In this document: piece after piece, positions 22,512 through 35,367 of the stretch
Numbering within the stretch: the stretch's first letter is position 1
Layout of the letters: every line of letters begins with the position of its first letter
Assembly: GCA_022575985.1 (NCBI GenBank)
Contig: JAKSXM010000007.1
Location: forward strand, 14,014,501 to 14,078,500
Reading direction: 5' to 3'
Length of the DNA: 64,000 bases
Source of the DNA: Anagrus nilaparvatae
Lineage: Eukaryota; Arthropoda; Insecta; Hymenoptera; Mymaridae
Notes under the pieces: generated by a model
Seen by the model: the letters and a program-made list of their open reading frames with translations, nothing else
What the model was told of the DNA's origin: nothing
The model's database searches: none
Position numbers and translations under genes: made by a program

Positions 22512-24708
22512 ACGATATCCCGGGGAATTATAAAAATGATATGTACAGATCAAATGGAGTCTGAGTACCCAGATTTGATCAGGTATGGATTTTGGCATAA
22601 TTTGGTCATATCTTCTTATATCTAAACATATACATTTTTCAAAAAAAAAAAAAAAAAAAAAAAATAGCTGGCACATGAATCGAACCCGAATTTTCAGATT
22701 ACTAGATCTCTAACGTTACCGCTAGACCACCACGGCTTCGTTGTTTAAGGTTCATTATTCTTGTATAAGTACAAAAAATTATTTTTTATTTATACAGTAA
22801 AATAAATAAATACATTAATTTTTTTTGTATTCAAATACTGAAAATTAAATGAAATGAAATTTTAAAAATACTATTTCATTTTTTTATTACAATTTTTTCT
22901 TATTTCCTATTAAAGCCGTAAATATATTTTAAAAAACATTATGGAAATATTTCTGACAATTATTAAAACTTATTCATTATTTATAAAAATTTCAAGTAAC
23001 TCTTTCAGAAAAATAAACGACAAATTACCTAATATAGTTTTTCATTCCTACCGGACAACTATTAAGATTAAATTTCCAGAAGTGAAATCAAAAACTAAAG
23101 TACTTAGAAAAATAATTTTTATTTACACTTCTTATAGTCAGCAATTAGAATTATTTCTGAAAGTTACAAGTAAAAATCTTATTTAGAAAAAAAGTTATGA
23201 AGAGTTAAAGTTAAATTTCATTGCTAACGGACAACTATTTTTGAAATTAAAAGTCCAGAAGTGAAAACCAAAACTAAAATACTTAGTAAAATAATTTTTA
23301 TTTACACTTCTTATAGTCAACAATTAGAATTATTCCTGAAAGTTACAAATCAAAATCTTATTTAGAAAAAAAGTTATGAAGAGTTAAAGTTAAATTTCAT
23401 TCCAGCGGGGCAACAATTTTTGAGATTAAAAGTCCAGAAGTGAAATCAAAAACTAAAATACTTAGAAAATTAATTTTTATTTACTCTTTTAATAGCCAAC
23501 AATTAGAACTATTTCTGAAAATGTCAAGTCTTTATCTCAACTGGAAAAAAAAATTCCTTGTTTAGTATATCTTTGAAATTCAATTTTTTATTTACCGAGG
23601 AAAACTTGAAAAATGAAAGATTTTAAACTATATAGAAATAATTTTTTTTCTAGTTGAGAGGAAGACTTATAATTTTCAGAAATAGTTCTAATTGTTGGCT
23701 ATAAAAAGAATAAATACAAATCATTTTTCTAAGTATTTTAGTTTTTGATTTCACTTCTGGATATTTAATCTCAAAAATAGTTGTCCGTTAGCAATGAAAT
23801 TTAACTTTAACTATTCATAAGTTTTTTTCTATATAATATTTTGACTTGTAACTTTCAGAAATAATTCTAATTGTTAACTATAAGAAGTGTAAATAAAAAT
23901 TATTTTTCTAAGTATTTTAGTTTTTCATTTCACTTCTGGACTTTTAATCTCAAAAATAGTTGCCCTGCTGGAATGAAATTTAACTTTAACTCTTCATAAC
24001 TTTTTTTCTAAATAAGATTTTTACTTGTAACTTTCAGGAATAATTCTAATTGTTGACTATAAGAAGTGTAAATCAAAATTATTTTTCTAAGTACTTTAGT
24101 TTTTGATTTCACTTCTAAAAATTTAATCTCAAAAATAGCTATCCGCAGAGATGAAATTTTACTCTAAAGATTTTAATTTAAAACTTTTTAAAGAAATGAA
24201 TAATTTAATTTTAATGATTTAAATTATGGATATTTGATTATTTTTCTTTAAAAATATACCTTTTGTGCAAAATTGCAAAAAAAAAAAAAAAAAAATTTTT
24301 TTTTTAATTTAAAAATTTTTTAATTAGATTAGAAAAAAATTTTAATTATTGTAAATTAAATAAATAAATATTATAATAACTTTTTTTAATTGTAATTTTC
24401 TAGCTCAAATTAATTCAAATAAATTTTTTTTGATATTAGATAATATGACTCAACGCTAATAAATTTGTCCTGATATAGTTGTATTATGTTCTTACCCATA
24501 TAAAAGTAAGAGTCAATCTCAGCAGATACGGTTTCGTGATTACATTTTTTTTCAGATATACCCAGATCGTGCCAAAATCCAGTTTAGTACATACTACAAC
24601 GTATCACTCCATACTTGCTCAGTTTTGCCTTAATTAACTTATGCTTGATCTGATCACATTTTAAATCTATTTAGATCTGGGCAAATCATTTTTATAATTC
24701 CCCGGGAT
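22512..24708. mobile_element. 2.2 kb fold-back element with internal ~180-bp repeats
   Basis: The terminal block atcccggggaattataaaaa (left) is matched in inverted orientation by tttttataattccccgggat (right, about 24689-24708). Inside, the left arm carries three direct copies (about 23040, 23220, 23400) of a ~180-bp unit containing 'ccagaagtgaaatcaaaaac'. The right arm carries three inverted copies between about 23640 and 24160. The element therefore forms a long multi-repeat hairpin centred near 23590. The open frame at 22941-23186 is repeat-derived. A tRNA-like sequence lies in the left arm only. Confidence 0.75.
22667..22738 (-). other. tRNA-like sequence (tRNA-derived SINE head or tRNA pseudogene)
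   Basis: On the minus strand the sequence reads GCCGTGGTGGTCTAGCGGTA at the 5' side (A-box-like TGGTCTAGCGG) and GGGTTCGATTCATG near the 3' side (B-box-like GGTTCGATTC). It is followed by a run of about 23 T, which would stop RNA polymerase III. The acceptor stem does not pair properly and the T stem is imperfect, so it is not a normal functional tRNA. A tRNA-derived SINE head or a pseudogene fits best. Confidence 0.5.
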
Positions 24709-24935
24709 GTTGATGTAATTAAAGTCTAAATATATTCACTACTTTACATAAAATCAAGTTATAGTGTATACATTAAACTAAACTTGCATAAAATCGAATA
24801 AACGCATATAACTTTGTATGTTTACAACTATATTGCATTTAAAAACATTCTTATATATATTTTTTATTTATATCGTAAAATGTAAAATAAAAATTTATAA
24901 AAATTTTATAAATATAAAATTTATATTGAAATATA

Positions 24936-25075
24936 TATGGACACGTCCAGGATAGAACGAACAGCCGAAAAATAAAAATAAAAAAAAAAATTTTTGTGCC
25001 ACTTTTTACCTGGGATTTATGAAACCTTTTTTATTTTTCGGCTGGTCATTCTATCCTGGACATGCCCATATGTAT
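24936..25075. mobile_element. Small ~140-bp palindromic MITE
   Basis: atatggacacgtccaggata..cagccgaaaaataaaaa on the left is mirrored by tttttatttttcggctg..tatcctggacatgcccatat on the right. Arms of about 50 bp enclose a short AT-rich loop. The flanks are AT-rich (possibly an AT(AT) duplication). The frame 24994-25203 is not a gene. Confidence 0.75.
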
Positions 25076-25079
25076 CTAA

Positions 25080-26250
25080 ATATATAATATTATCGTTGAA
25101 TTTGATTGAAAAAGGAAAAATCTTATTAAATAGGTACATAATATGCAAATATTGGTGTCACATAGTACTTGAGTTTAAAATTACAGCTGTTACGAGATAT
25201 TAGCTTATTAGAAGATTTAACGATACCACTAATTCTGCATTTATATATATATTTTGAATATATTAAATATATATATGAACTGGTCTAGTTAATTTTATGT
25301 TTTATTTTTTTTTAATATAATTTATTTATTTGTAATTTTTTGTGACAGATTGACATTTTGTTTTTCTCAGTACTTTGATGTTCTGAGTATTTAAGAAAGT
25401 TAACTGAACGTTTATTAATTTATTTGTGCTTTTGACTGCTTAAATTAACGTGTGTCTTCTGCGGCAGGTTTTGTGGCTCTATTTAAAAAAAAATGGGACA
25501 ATGAACCAATATGACTTACATATGTCCGAATGAATGTGTTAATTACGGTTCTATGTATTTTAAATGAAGCTTTAAAATCTGCCACAATGAAGGTGTTAAA
25601 AAAAATTGACAATGATATTTAATTACTATTTGCGATTGCTTCAAAGCAAAATTAAAGCCAATTTAAAAAAAAAAGAAGAAATAATTATATTTTTGGTAAC
25701 ATATAGATATAAAAAAATAAAACTTTTTTTCAAACCACTTACTCAAAAAAAAAAATTGGAAACCAATACTAAAGGTTCAGTTACTTATTAAATATAAAAA
25801 TAGAACCTTAATTTATCTAAAGGATTATCCCATATATATTTTGTGTTTATATAATTTTGCTTTGTACATTTATTAAGAGAACCTAGAGAATTTACATTTA
25901 TTTGCACTATATTCTACATTATTTTATGCAAATTATCACAACAGATGCATATTAACTGTCATAGAAATTATTTTATCTTGTTTTTTTTATTAAATTAATA
26001 CTTTAGACCGTAATTTTACTCTTAATTTTTGCATTATTTAAATTTAAGTTTTTTTGGTTATTTTTTTCTATTAAAAATGTACACCTATAGTTGACAACTG
26101 ACTAACTGTCAAAATTCTCTAATTTTCCTTTAGATATAATTTCAAAAAAATAAATTAAGTTCTTACAAGTACTTTGAGTTTAATTAAATAATTATATAAT
26201 AATATTGAGCTCAATTACCATAAAATGAAAATTATTGTACATATAATTTA
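25080..26250. other. AT-rich sequence, no gene seen
   Basis: Only low-complexity open frames (for example 25606-25791) are present. I see no exon or repeat end. Confidence 0.4.
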
Positions 26251-26257
26251 ATATATT

Positions 26258-27790
26258 TTTATTATTATTATAGTCTTTATTTAGCCAAGCAAAAATGATA
26301 TAATACATAAATATACAATATATACATAAAAAATAAATAAAATTTAATACAATAAAATACTTATAAAATGTATCTGTTAGGATATTTAATCTATATAGAA
26401 TTATTCTATTAAAATACAAAGCTACTAATATATAATCAAAAATACATGACTAGTAAAAGTGATTTTGGTCAAATCTTTGGATTAATAGTCAAATGCATAA
26501 CATATTGGAATGTACGTCAAGTCGGTAATTAATAAAAAGAAAAAGAAAAATTTTCAATAGTTTAATACATGACTTTGGGTGATTTAATACAAAATTTATA
26601 ATGATTTATAAATCTCTGCTGTATAAATACTGTTTAATGCTCTTTTTGAAACGTGTGAATGAACGTAGGTCACGTATACTTGGTGGAATATTATTCCAGA
26701 AATGAGCATATTTGACTTGAAAAGAGTTTATTCCCCAGTCAGTTGTTATAGAAGATGGTATTTTCAAGTCTTTACGAACACCGCGTGATGGTTTGTCAGA
26801 TTTAAAAGGTTCAAATAAAGATAGAAGAAAAGGAGGTTCCTTCATACGTATTAGTCTATACAAGGATAAGGCTGCAAAGTAATTTTTACGGGTTTTTATA
26901 CTCATTCAATTAAGTTTTCGCCTAAAAGGTGTGATATGGTCTTGTCGTTTTAGACCAAAAATATATCGTACACAGGAGTTTAACAGTCTTTGCAGTTAGT
27001 CAGTCAGTTGATTGTTAATGTCAGATTACACTACATTAAAATAGTCTAGATGGGGGACTACTAAGGTTTCTACCAGACGCTCATGTAATGCTTGGGATGT
27101 GCACGGTTTAATGAATCTAAGCCCATATAGTGCTCTGTTAACTTTATTTTTAATTTGATACTGCCAAGAAAGTGGCCTGTCAAGAATTATTCCAAGACTT
27201 TTAACTTCATTAACAAACGAAACACAATCGCCATTTTCATTTACTATTATTTTACCAATGTTTAGCCCATCAAAGAGCTTTATTGTATTGGGTGAGCCAA
27301 AAATGATTGCCTGTGTCTTGCTAGTGTTCAACTTCAGGCGATTTGATTCCGTTCATACAGCTATAGCTTTAGCTGACTCAGAGAGCCTAAGGATACCCTG
27401 TTGTATTTGATTGTTCGGAACCTGGACATAAATCTGCAGGTCGTCTGCATATAATAGTCTGAATGAGCTTACATCCAAGAAATCCCGAATATCATTCATA
27501 TAAATGCAAAAAACCAAAGATCCAAGTACTGAACCTTGCGGCACACCGATGTTTATATCACGAAAGTCCGAGACTGATTTGCCAGATGCTACACATACAG
27601 ATCGTCCGCAGAGATATGACCAGAACCAACGCAGGGTTAATTTTGAGAAGCCTGTATCCCGGAGCTTTCCAAGCAGTATTGATGGAGATACATTTTCGAA
27701 GGCTTTCGAGAAATCAAATTGCAAGAGTATGGTGGCTAGCTGCCTTTCGTTACCCATGCGTATGTCATCTGTTAATTTAATCAAGGCATT
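26258..27790 (-). mobile_element. CR1/L2-type LINE copy B, 5'-truncated
   Basis: Minus-strand LINE of the same family as copy A. RT pieces lie at 27784-27353, 27331-27026 and 26905-26606, separated by frameshifts and stops, and a 3' UTR ends in ggctaaataaagac plus TAA repeats at about 26258-26275. It is 5'-truncated at about 27790, inside the RT. Confidence 0.85.
26606..27784 (-). pseudogene. LINE reverse transcriptase (copy B), frameshifted
   Basis: The 143-residue first part holds QFDFSKAFENV (RT motif A), GVPQGSVLGSLVFCIYMND and an intact YADDLQIYVQV box. The second part (KTQAIIFGSPNT .. VVPHLDYFNVV) is the thumb region. The third part (YFAALSLYRLIRMKEPP .. WNNIPPSIRDL) is the family's conserved C-terminus. 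At least two frame breaks separate the parts, so it is non-functional despite the intact catalytic box. Confidence 0.88.
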
Positions 27791-27799
27791 TTTAAATAT

Positions 27800-29355
27800 T
27801 TTTATATATTTTTATAACAGTTAATATTATAGGTATCAACATATTTTTTTTTTAATTATGCAATAAAAATATTTTTTTAATATACTCCTCTTTTATGATA
27901 TAATAATTTTATTAAAAATATAAAATAGCTTTAAAAAATTTATGAAATACAAAATAATGATACATTTATTAAATATTAGCGAGGAAAATATTTTAAAAAT
28001 TCGTTGAGATTTATGATTTTCATAATTAATAAAATTTATAAACACGGCCAGTTATTATGAAATATAATTACATTATTTATTATAGAGATCCATTAGCATT
28101 TAGAATTCACTAAATGGTTTAAAAATTTAAAAACCTTCTTTTTTTTGTAAATAAAAACTAATGTCATTGAAAATCTAAGTGATTTTGTTTAAATCAGCTG
28201 CGAGACTAAATATATTAATTTAAAAATTTCTTTTCAAAAAAATTTCATTTATGAGTAATGAGTAGTGAAACAGGGCTAAGTAGAGGCTGAAGCTTTAAGA
28301 TTAAAAAAAAACTAATTTTACAGGGTTTTAGTATGTAAAAATATGATATATAAAAACTTTTTGATAGTAATTTTTCTACGGTCTAGTATAGAGTTTTTGA
28401 GGGATATTTACTTCTCAAGTACTTCAAAACTCATAAATTTATTTTTCTTAGTTTCCAATTTTCCGAAAATTTCCGTTTTCATGCTTTTTCTTTTAATAAT
28501 CTAAATAAAAATAACAAATTGATTTTTAGATCCCTCGAAAAATTTTACTTTATTTACTATACTTTATTTAAGTTAAATTTAAGTTTTCCATTAATTTTTC
28601 CAGTTTTTCGATTTTTCTCGAGATTTTCCAAAAATTTGATGGCAAAAGCGACTTTATCGGAGAATTTTTAATACCCCCTAACCTAAAAAATCATTTTTTC
28701 CCTCCCAGGCATAAAACTTGTACATAAAACTTGACACAGAATTTTCTACACTCATTTTACGACTAAGCAGGCAAAAAATATTTACAGCATCATGGGAAAG
28801 AACCATTAGGCAATAGCGTAAGGCGCAAAATATTGTAACCCCCATGGGAAAAAATCTTTAGAAAACCCTTTTCACTAGCTTTGCTGAGCCCTGGTGCTGG
28901 TGATCACGCTCGTACCGTATTTTTTGCACAATGGATACTTAATATACTACTTTTAACTTCATTTACAACAAAAAAATTAAAATCAAAAAGTTAGCTTAGA
29001 AATTTGAAAATGTTTAAAAATCGAAAAAGCAACTGTCATTTCAAAGCCATTGAACGATCTAATTATTAGTATCTTAAATATGGCCATGGTATCATTTGAT
29101 TTTGTCTAAATTTTTAGTCAATTTTACTTAGAATTACTCATATATAAAATTAAAATAAAAATTAATGTATACATGAAAATTTTCATCCATATTAATAAAA
29201 GTCTATAATAATTAAATTATAATATTTGCATAAAAAATGTGTAATTAAACTTACAGTATATTTTAATGAAAAATTATCGTCAATATATTTATTAATATTT
29301 TGAATAATTCACAATTATTTTTTATTCCAAAAAATTTAATTATAAATTAACTAAA
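27800..29355. other. AT-rich sequence, no gene seen
   Basis: No recognisable exon, RNA gene or paired repeat ends. Confidence 0.4.
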
Positions 29356-29359
29356 TACT

Positions 29360-30072
29360 ATATGATGGGTTCCACCCCAACTGAGCCCAAGCTGAACTGA
29401 ATGGTCGCAGAAGTTGGCCTAAACTATTTTTCTCCGAAAGTAGAACTAAAAATAAGTAATCCAAGCTGTTTTTAGTTTTCTAGGACAAATCCTCGATTTT
29501 TAGCAGCCATTTTTTTGTTTTTGACCTACTTACTTTCAAATGTTTATTTTTCGGTAAAAAACATTTTCTTCCAGATACTTACAAGAAATTCATACAGAAT
29601 TCAATTTCGAGGTTCAAGATTTGATCTAGACTGCGCATGTGTGAGAAATTATATTTTCGTAGGCTCAATTTTCTTTTACTTAGGGCTTAAATATTTAACA
29701 AGAAATTTAAGCCTTTTTTTACTTAATCTGAAAGGCGTAGTGGTAAACAACGTAATTTTTCGTGCATGCGCTATACAAATCAAATTTTAACCTTGGAATC
29801 GAGTTTCGCAAAAAATATTCTATAACCACTAAGAAGGAAAATATTTTTCACCGCAAAATAACCATTTGACGGCAAAAATAAGAATATTTTGAATCAAAAT
29901 TAACCACAGTAGGCCAAGAACACAAAAATGTCAGCCAAAAGGATTTGACCTATAAAAAGCTTATTGGCTGAGTACTAAATTTTAGTTGCACTTTCGGCAA
30001 AAAACATTTTAGGCCGATTTCTGCGACCCTTTAGTTCAAATTGTGTCCAGTTGGGTTGGAATCCCTCATATA
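29360..30072. mobile_element. TIR element, 'CCAACTgarccaa' family, copy 1
   Basis: The left end tatatgatgggttccacccc, then aactgag..ctgaactgaatggtcgcagaagttggcctaaa, is mirrored on the right by ttaggccgatttctgcgaccctttagttcaa..cagttgggttggaatccctcatata. The arms are about 80 bp. The AT-rich interior with the open frame 29515-29790 has no recognisable product. A related copy is at 35368-35805. Confidence 0.75.
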
Positions 30073-30922
30073 TTTTCAGCATATTTTTTTACATTTTTTT
30101 AAATTTGTATTTTACCAACTTAGAAATAACTGTGATGTCCTATAACATTACGTGTATCAACAAAATATGTCTATGCTTAATTATTGTGGTAGGTTGTATA
30201 AATAAAAATAAACCATGGTATTATGTTAGTATTTCTGCGGTAACTGGAGTATAATTTCATATCCACAAGTTGTTTCTGATCCCTCTCTGCATCTTGTTAA
30301 CAAGAGTATCCTATAATAACATTTAATGGTTTACACCTGAGGTTGAAATATTCATCTTGATAATTTTATCTAATCTTTGTATTTAAAATACTACTGGTTG
30401 TCCTAATATATTTACCTCATTATAAGTTGCACATTAATAACAATTGTCTTGTACTTGAATTACTTAATATTTGAAAGGTAAATTTTACCGTCTTAAGGAG
30501 AATACATTATTTTTGACGTTACACAGTTTTTTTTTGTCTTTTTAAACCACAAATTTTTCTTTAAAAAAAGTTATGAAGCTAAATACTAGAGCTTTCACGA
30601 AAATATATAAATAAAAATGACAATTTTCTACTACTTACTTTGCCTATGTTGTAGCTTCTAATTACCGTATCAATATACCTAAGCTTTGTACCTTTGTAAA
30701 GTAGGTCTAGTTAATATAATATTAATAAAGAAAAATTTCAGATTGTTGTAAGTTTCTTAACTCTAAATACGTATAGAAGAACTAGGGCAGGGACGAGATT
30801 AAACAAAAATGTTACGGCTTCGTCAAAACAATGTTAAAATTTCTTTAAACAAAGTTAATACGCGGTCTTTGAGTACAACTTGTGGTATAATCAAAGTCAT
30901 ATATAACTAAAACAAAATAATA

Positions 30923-31215
30923 GTTTGGTCAAAACGCGGTTTAGGGTGTATTTTCTACTGGCGACATGAGATTTGTTCTACTATATATTTTTTGGGTCAC
31001 TGATCACGAAAATCGGGGTCTTCTCCGGGGGATATTATCGGAACAACCTTAAATTTGCAAAAGCTACCCCCAAAAAGGTTTTTTTTTATTTATTAGCAAA
31101 CTGAGTTTCTAGATTTAGCCAAGAATTGGCCTAAGAGGGTTTTTTGGGTCGCTGAACAAGAATTTGAGGTAATTTTTTATAAATAATCAATATTTCACCC
31201 TTAAATTAGAAAAAA
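30923..31215. mobile_element. Degraded end of a GGTTTTTTGGGTCGCTGA-family element
   Basis: It starts with a decayed terminus (tagtttggtcaaaacgcgg, compare TACTCCAGTCAAAATACGGG) and continues tactggcgacatgagatttg and ttttttgggtcactgatcacgaaaatcggggtc. A second motif copy, gggttttttgggtcgctgaac, lies at 31138-31158. No right terminus is found, so this is a one-ended remnant. Confidence 0.65.
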
Positions 31216-31810
31216 CGAGTGACTAGAAAAAAAAAAGAATAATAAATTCACAAATACAAAAAAAACTAAAAGCAAAATAAAACCATTACCTTTCTTTTTT
31301 TAAATATTTATTCATTCAGATATATAAAATATAAACTTATTACTAAAATTGAATTTTATATGATTGACATATTTAAATTACCCACATTCAGTGTACAACG
31401 TATACTAATAAAATATAACAAGATATAAAAATATGAATATAAAAAATTTGACAGTTGAATTTCATTTTTATTAATAAATATAAAACACATAAAATCCATT
31501 TTTATAAATCAAAAATATATACGCTTAAAATTTCAATTATGTATCTGAAAAGAAAATGAATTCATACAAAATTCAAATAATAAATATATACATACAAGAT
31601 TTTCTTAAACCAGCTAGAAATATTTACAAAATATAAAATACTAGCTGATTGGCCTCGCGATGCTCGGCATAACCATAATAATTAAATTTGTTGGTAGATA
31701 AAGTAATATTAAATCGTAAAATTTTTAAATTTATGAGTAAAATGATAATTTTACACCTAAAAATTCTATATGATTAAAAATATTAGATGGTTTGAATATT
31801 ATTTTTATCT
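31216..31810. other. AT-rich sequence, no gene seen
   Basis: Nothing recognisable apart from a short 'ctagctgattggcctcgcgatgctcggc' string at about 31642, which is GC-richer than its surroundings and may be the edge of an unidentified mobile element. Confidence 0.35.
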
Positions 31811-31817
31811 AGTATAA

Positions 31818-32969
31818 GAGCAATTATTTTAAAAGTGCTACTTAATTTGAGCCTGGAATCGTAATTTTTTTTTTGTGGGCACATCGAAATGACCCGTGTT
31901 TTCAGTTAGTTTGAACCTTTAGAAAACCGAAAAATATCGTGAACAAGAAATCGGCGATAGGCGCCAAAAAGATTTTTTCACTTTTATGTCAGAAACCGTG
32001 TTTTTCGTATCTGAACTACCCCAAATTTTCAAAATAACTTTTTAGGTAAATAATTTTTAAAATAATTTTTAGGTAAAAAAAATAGATACAAAAATCTGAC
32101 TGTCAGGGAAAAATCACTCCAGAAGAAAAAAAAACTTTACTTTTTCCGATGAAATTTAGCCAAGTTATCGTCAATTTAAGATTTTGCTCAAATTCGTCTT
32201 AAAAAATATTGAGATTTTGAAAAAAGCCTGTTTCTGAACTTTAAACATGCATTACTCGCTTAATTTTCATCGTAAAATAAAATTTTTTTTTTTTAAATCG
32301 ATTAATTTTTTCCTGGAAATTCATTTCCTTAAGAAAAAAAATCATTTTTATTGACCAAATTTCAATTTTTAGGTCAAAAGCCTTTGAAAACTGTAAGTAG
32401 CAAGATTTACTTAACACAGTTTTTGATCTAAAAATTAAAATTTTGTCAATAAAAATAATTTTTTTCTTAAAGAAATGAATTGCCAGGAAAAAATTAATCG
32501 ATTTTAAAAAAAAAAATTATTATTTTACGATGAAAATCAAGTGAGTAATGCATGTTTAAGGTTCAGAAACAGGCTTTTTTCAATAAAATTTCAATCTTTT
32601 TTGAGACGAATTTGAGCAAAATCTTAAATTGACAATAACTTGACTAAATTTCATCGTAAAAAGATAAGTTTTTTTTTCTTCTGGAGTGGTTTTTTCCTGG
32701 CAATCAGATTTTCCTATCTATTTTGTTAAATTTTATTTACCTAAAAAGTTATTTTAAAAATTTAGGGTAGCTCAGATACGAAAAACACGGTTTCTGAAAT
32801 AAAAGTGAAAAAATCATTTTAGCACCTATCGCTGATTTCTTGTTCACGATTTTTTTCGGTTTTCTGAAGGTTCAAACTACCTGAAAACACGGGTCATATC
32901 GATGTGCCCTAAAAAAAAAAAATTACGATTCCAGGCTCAAATTAAGAAGCACTTTTAAAATAATTGCTC
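31818..32969. mobile_element. 1.15 kb near-perfect palindrome (fold-back element)
   Basis: The sequence is an inverted repeat over its whole length, with arms of about 560 bp meeting near 32395. Paired blocks include gagcctggaatcgtaa with its inverse ttacgattccaggctc, and cacatcgaaatgacccgtgtttt with aaaacacgggtcatatcgatgtg. Also paired are attaattttttcctgg (about 32304) and ccaggaaaaaattaat (about 32483). There is no coding content. A transcript through it would fold into a long double-stranded hairpin. Confidence 0.85.
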
Positions 32970-33002
32970 ATAAGCACTTTTAAAGATAACATTTAATCTT
33001 TA

Positions 33003-33313
33003 TATTAGATTTTTAAATTTAGGCAGATCTTTCTAAACAATTTTATATTGGATTTTTAAATTGAAGCAGAACTTTCTGCCTAAATTTTATATTGGATTTT
33101 TAAATTTAGGCAGAACTTTCTGCCTAAAATTTATATTGGATTTTTAAATTGAGGTAGAACTTTCTGCCTAAATTTTATATTGGCTTTTTAAATTTAGAAA
33201 GATCTTTCAGACCAATATTATAGGTTTTAAAAATTTGGGTAGATCTTTCAGAACAATACTATAAGTTTTAAAAATTTGGGCAAATCTTGTAGATCAATAT
33301 TGTAAGTTATAAA
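33003..33313. repeat. ~55-bp tandem repeat, about six units
   Basis: Successive units follow the pattern 'ttatattggatttttaaatttaggcagaactttctgcctaaa'. Each contains a small GGCAGAA-CTTTCTGCC hairpin in the better-preserved copies. The last units diverge (ataggttttaaaaatttggg). It lies directly after the large palindrome. Confidence 0.8.
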
Positions 33314-33319
33314 AATTTT

Positions 33320-35360
33320 ACTGTATAGTGAAATTCATATTGGCTGTCTTCGATATTAAAAAACTGAAACAATTTTTAAACTATGAAAAAATTTGACTCT
33401 AAATAGTTTTTTTGCTATTTCTCTTTAATGAATGTATGAAATAAAAAACAAAAAAAAGTGGTTTTCGAAAAGCGTTTAATAAATACAAAGCAATTTGATT
33501 TTTGCATTTTGATACAAACCAATTTAAGATATGAAGTGATGAAAATGACCACTTTTTGAGTTTTTAAATTTTAAAACTTCTTAAAATTTTTAAACTTCTT
33601 AGCTTTAAACATTTGTAATTCTAAACAGTGAGCTTTAATTTAAAAAAAAAAAAACGTCTATTGGATAGCATTTTTTACAAGGAATAATTTGCCCGAAAGC
33701 TCGTCTCAAAAGACCTCTTAGATCCTGAGAAGAGTTTTAGTGAAAAAAAATTAAAATGTTTTGTGTTTTCGACCTATAACTTCTGAGATTGTTTTCTCGA
33801 AATCTTTTAAATATTTTTTAAAAATAAAAAAAAACGCCTGGGGATATTTCTTTAAAGATTAATTGAAAACAACTTTCATGTAGTTTCGTCCATACAGTTG
33901 TTCATAAATTAGTCTTGAATAAAATCATAAAAAATCAATATTTACAATTATTTCATTTTAATATATATAGGATATTTTGTATTTATAAAATTTATTGACT
34001 ATAAAGAGTAATTTTAAAGATATTTTATTTTACGTAAACGTGACATTTCGTCTCCACCAACTTCCTCAGACTTCAACACATTTGAATAATTTTTTTTTTT
34101 TTAACAATTAAATAATAAAAAAGTACTTAAAATAAAGTTTAAAAATATTTTGTTTGAATATTTAATCAACAGCTATCAGACAAGATTTCAAAAAACTGAC
34201 AAAATCTACAGATAACAAAACAGATTATAAGAGATCTAAAGCGATCTCTGAAGTTCTATAAAGTGATTTCTCAAAATGTGAAATCTCCTTAGAACCTTGA
34301 AGATCAGTTTAGGTCTCTTTTGTTCCTTTTCTATTCTCTAAAGATCTAGACTTTAGATCACTGGAGATCTAAAGAAATATTACAAACATTCTTTAGAATC
34401 ATCCATTGGTAGTTTTGCTAGGAGTACATTTTTACAGTGTACATATTATGTAAATAATATGAAAAATATTTTATTTGTTCAATAACATGTAATAAAATTA
34501 GATTAAAAATTCTAAATAAATAACTAGGATATAAATTAAACAAATGATTATAGAAAATAAATAACAATAAATAAAATTAAAGCAAATAATTGATACCTCC
34601 TCTCGTTAAATATAATGAAAATATGAATTAATAATATAATCTCATATACAATAATGAATCATTAGGATAATAAGTACGAAATATTAAAACTAAATAAAAT
34701 GAAATATAGATAATGTAAATATTGTTAATACGTTATTACACAGAGTTGCATATATTCTAGGTATAAAATTATAACTAATAAATTAGTTTAAATATATAAG
34801 ATGTGACACGAAAAGTGACGTGCTACATCAAATTACTCTGTTGTGTCATATTCCATGTGGATTTTAATGTACTGTTAATATAATATATTATATTAGGCAA
34901 AATTATCTTTCTCTCTCTTTTGACTACTATAAATTTACTATAATTTAAATAGCAAAACAATTTTTTCTTGGAAAAATTAATTCATTTTTTATTCATTAAC
35001 ATTTTTATAAAATAATTAATTTTCTTTTTTATGAAAAAAACTAACAGACTAATCAAATTTTATTTTTTCTCGTGTAGTTTTTTTCTTTAAAAAAAAATGC
35101 AAACATAAATGAGAATGAAATTTTACTTTTTTATAAATAAAAAAAGTAAATTTTAATTAAAAAGAAAAAAAAATTAATTAACGTGATGTAAATTTTGTTT
35201 ATTACAAGGTATATTATTCATTGATTTTATTTAATAAAAAAGTTTTTTGTTTATCTACAGAACGTTATAGAATAAATATCTTTATTTATAACGAAAACAA
35301 ACACAAAAATTAGATTTTTTATTTTTTATCCACTTTATGTGCAGTAATTTTATTTTATTT
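33320..35360. other. AT-rich sequence, no gene seen
   Basis: No exon is recognised. About 34190-34400 holds many 'agatct/gatctc' tetramer-like repeats but no clear unit. Upstream neprilysin exons might lie here or further left; I could not identify any. Confidence 0.35.
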
Positions 35361-35367
35361 TATAATT

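Noticed and set aside
27463..27824. Plus-strand frames opposite LINE copy B
   Set aside because: Antisense shadows of the minus-strand RT.
29515..29790. 91-codon frame inside a TIR element
   Set aside because: No recognisable domain; lies entirely within a short non-coding transposon.
34190..34400. Possible repeat or coding region rich in 'agatct' words
   Set aside because: No consistent period, no open frame and no paired ends could be shown by eye.
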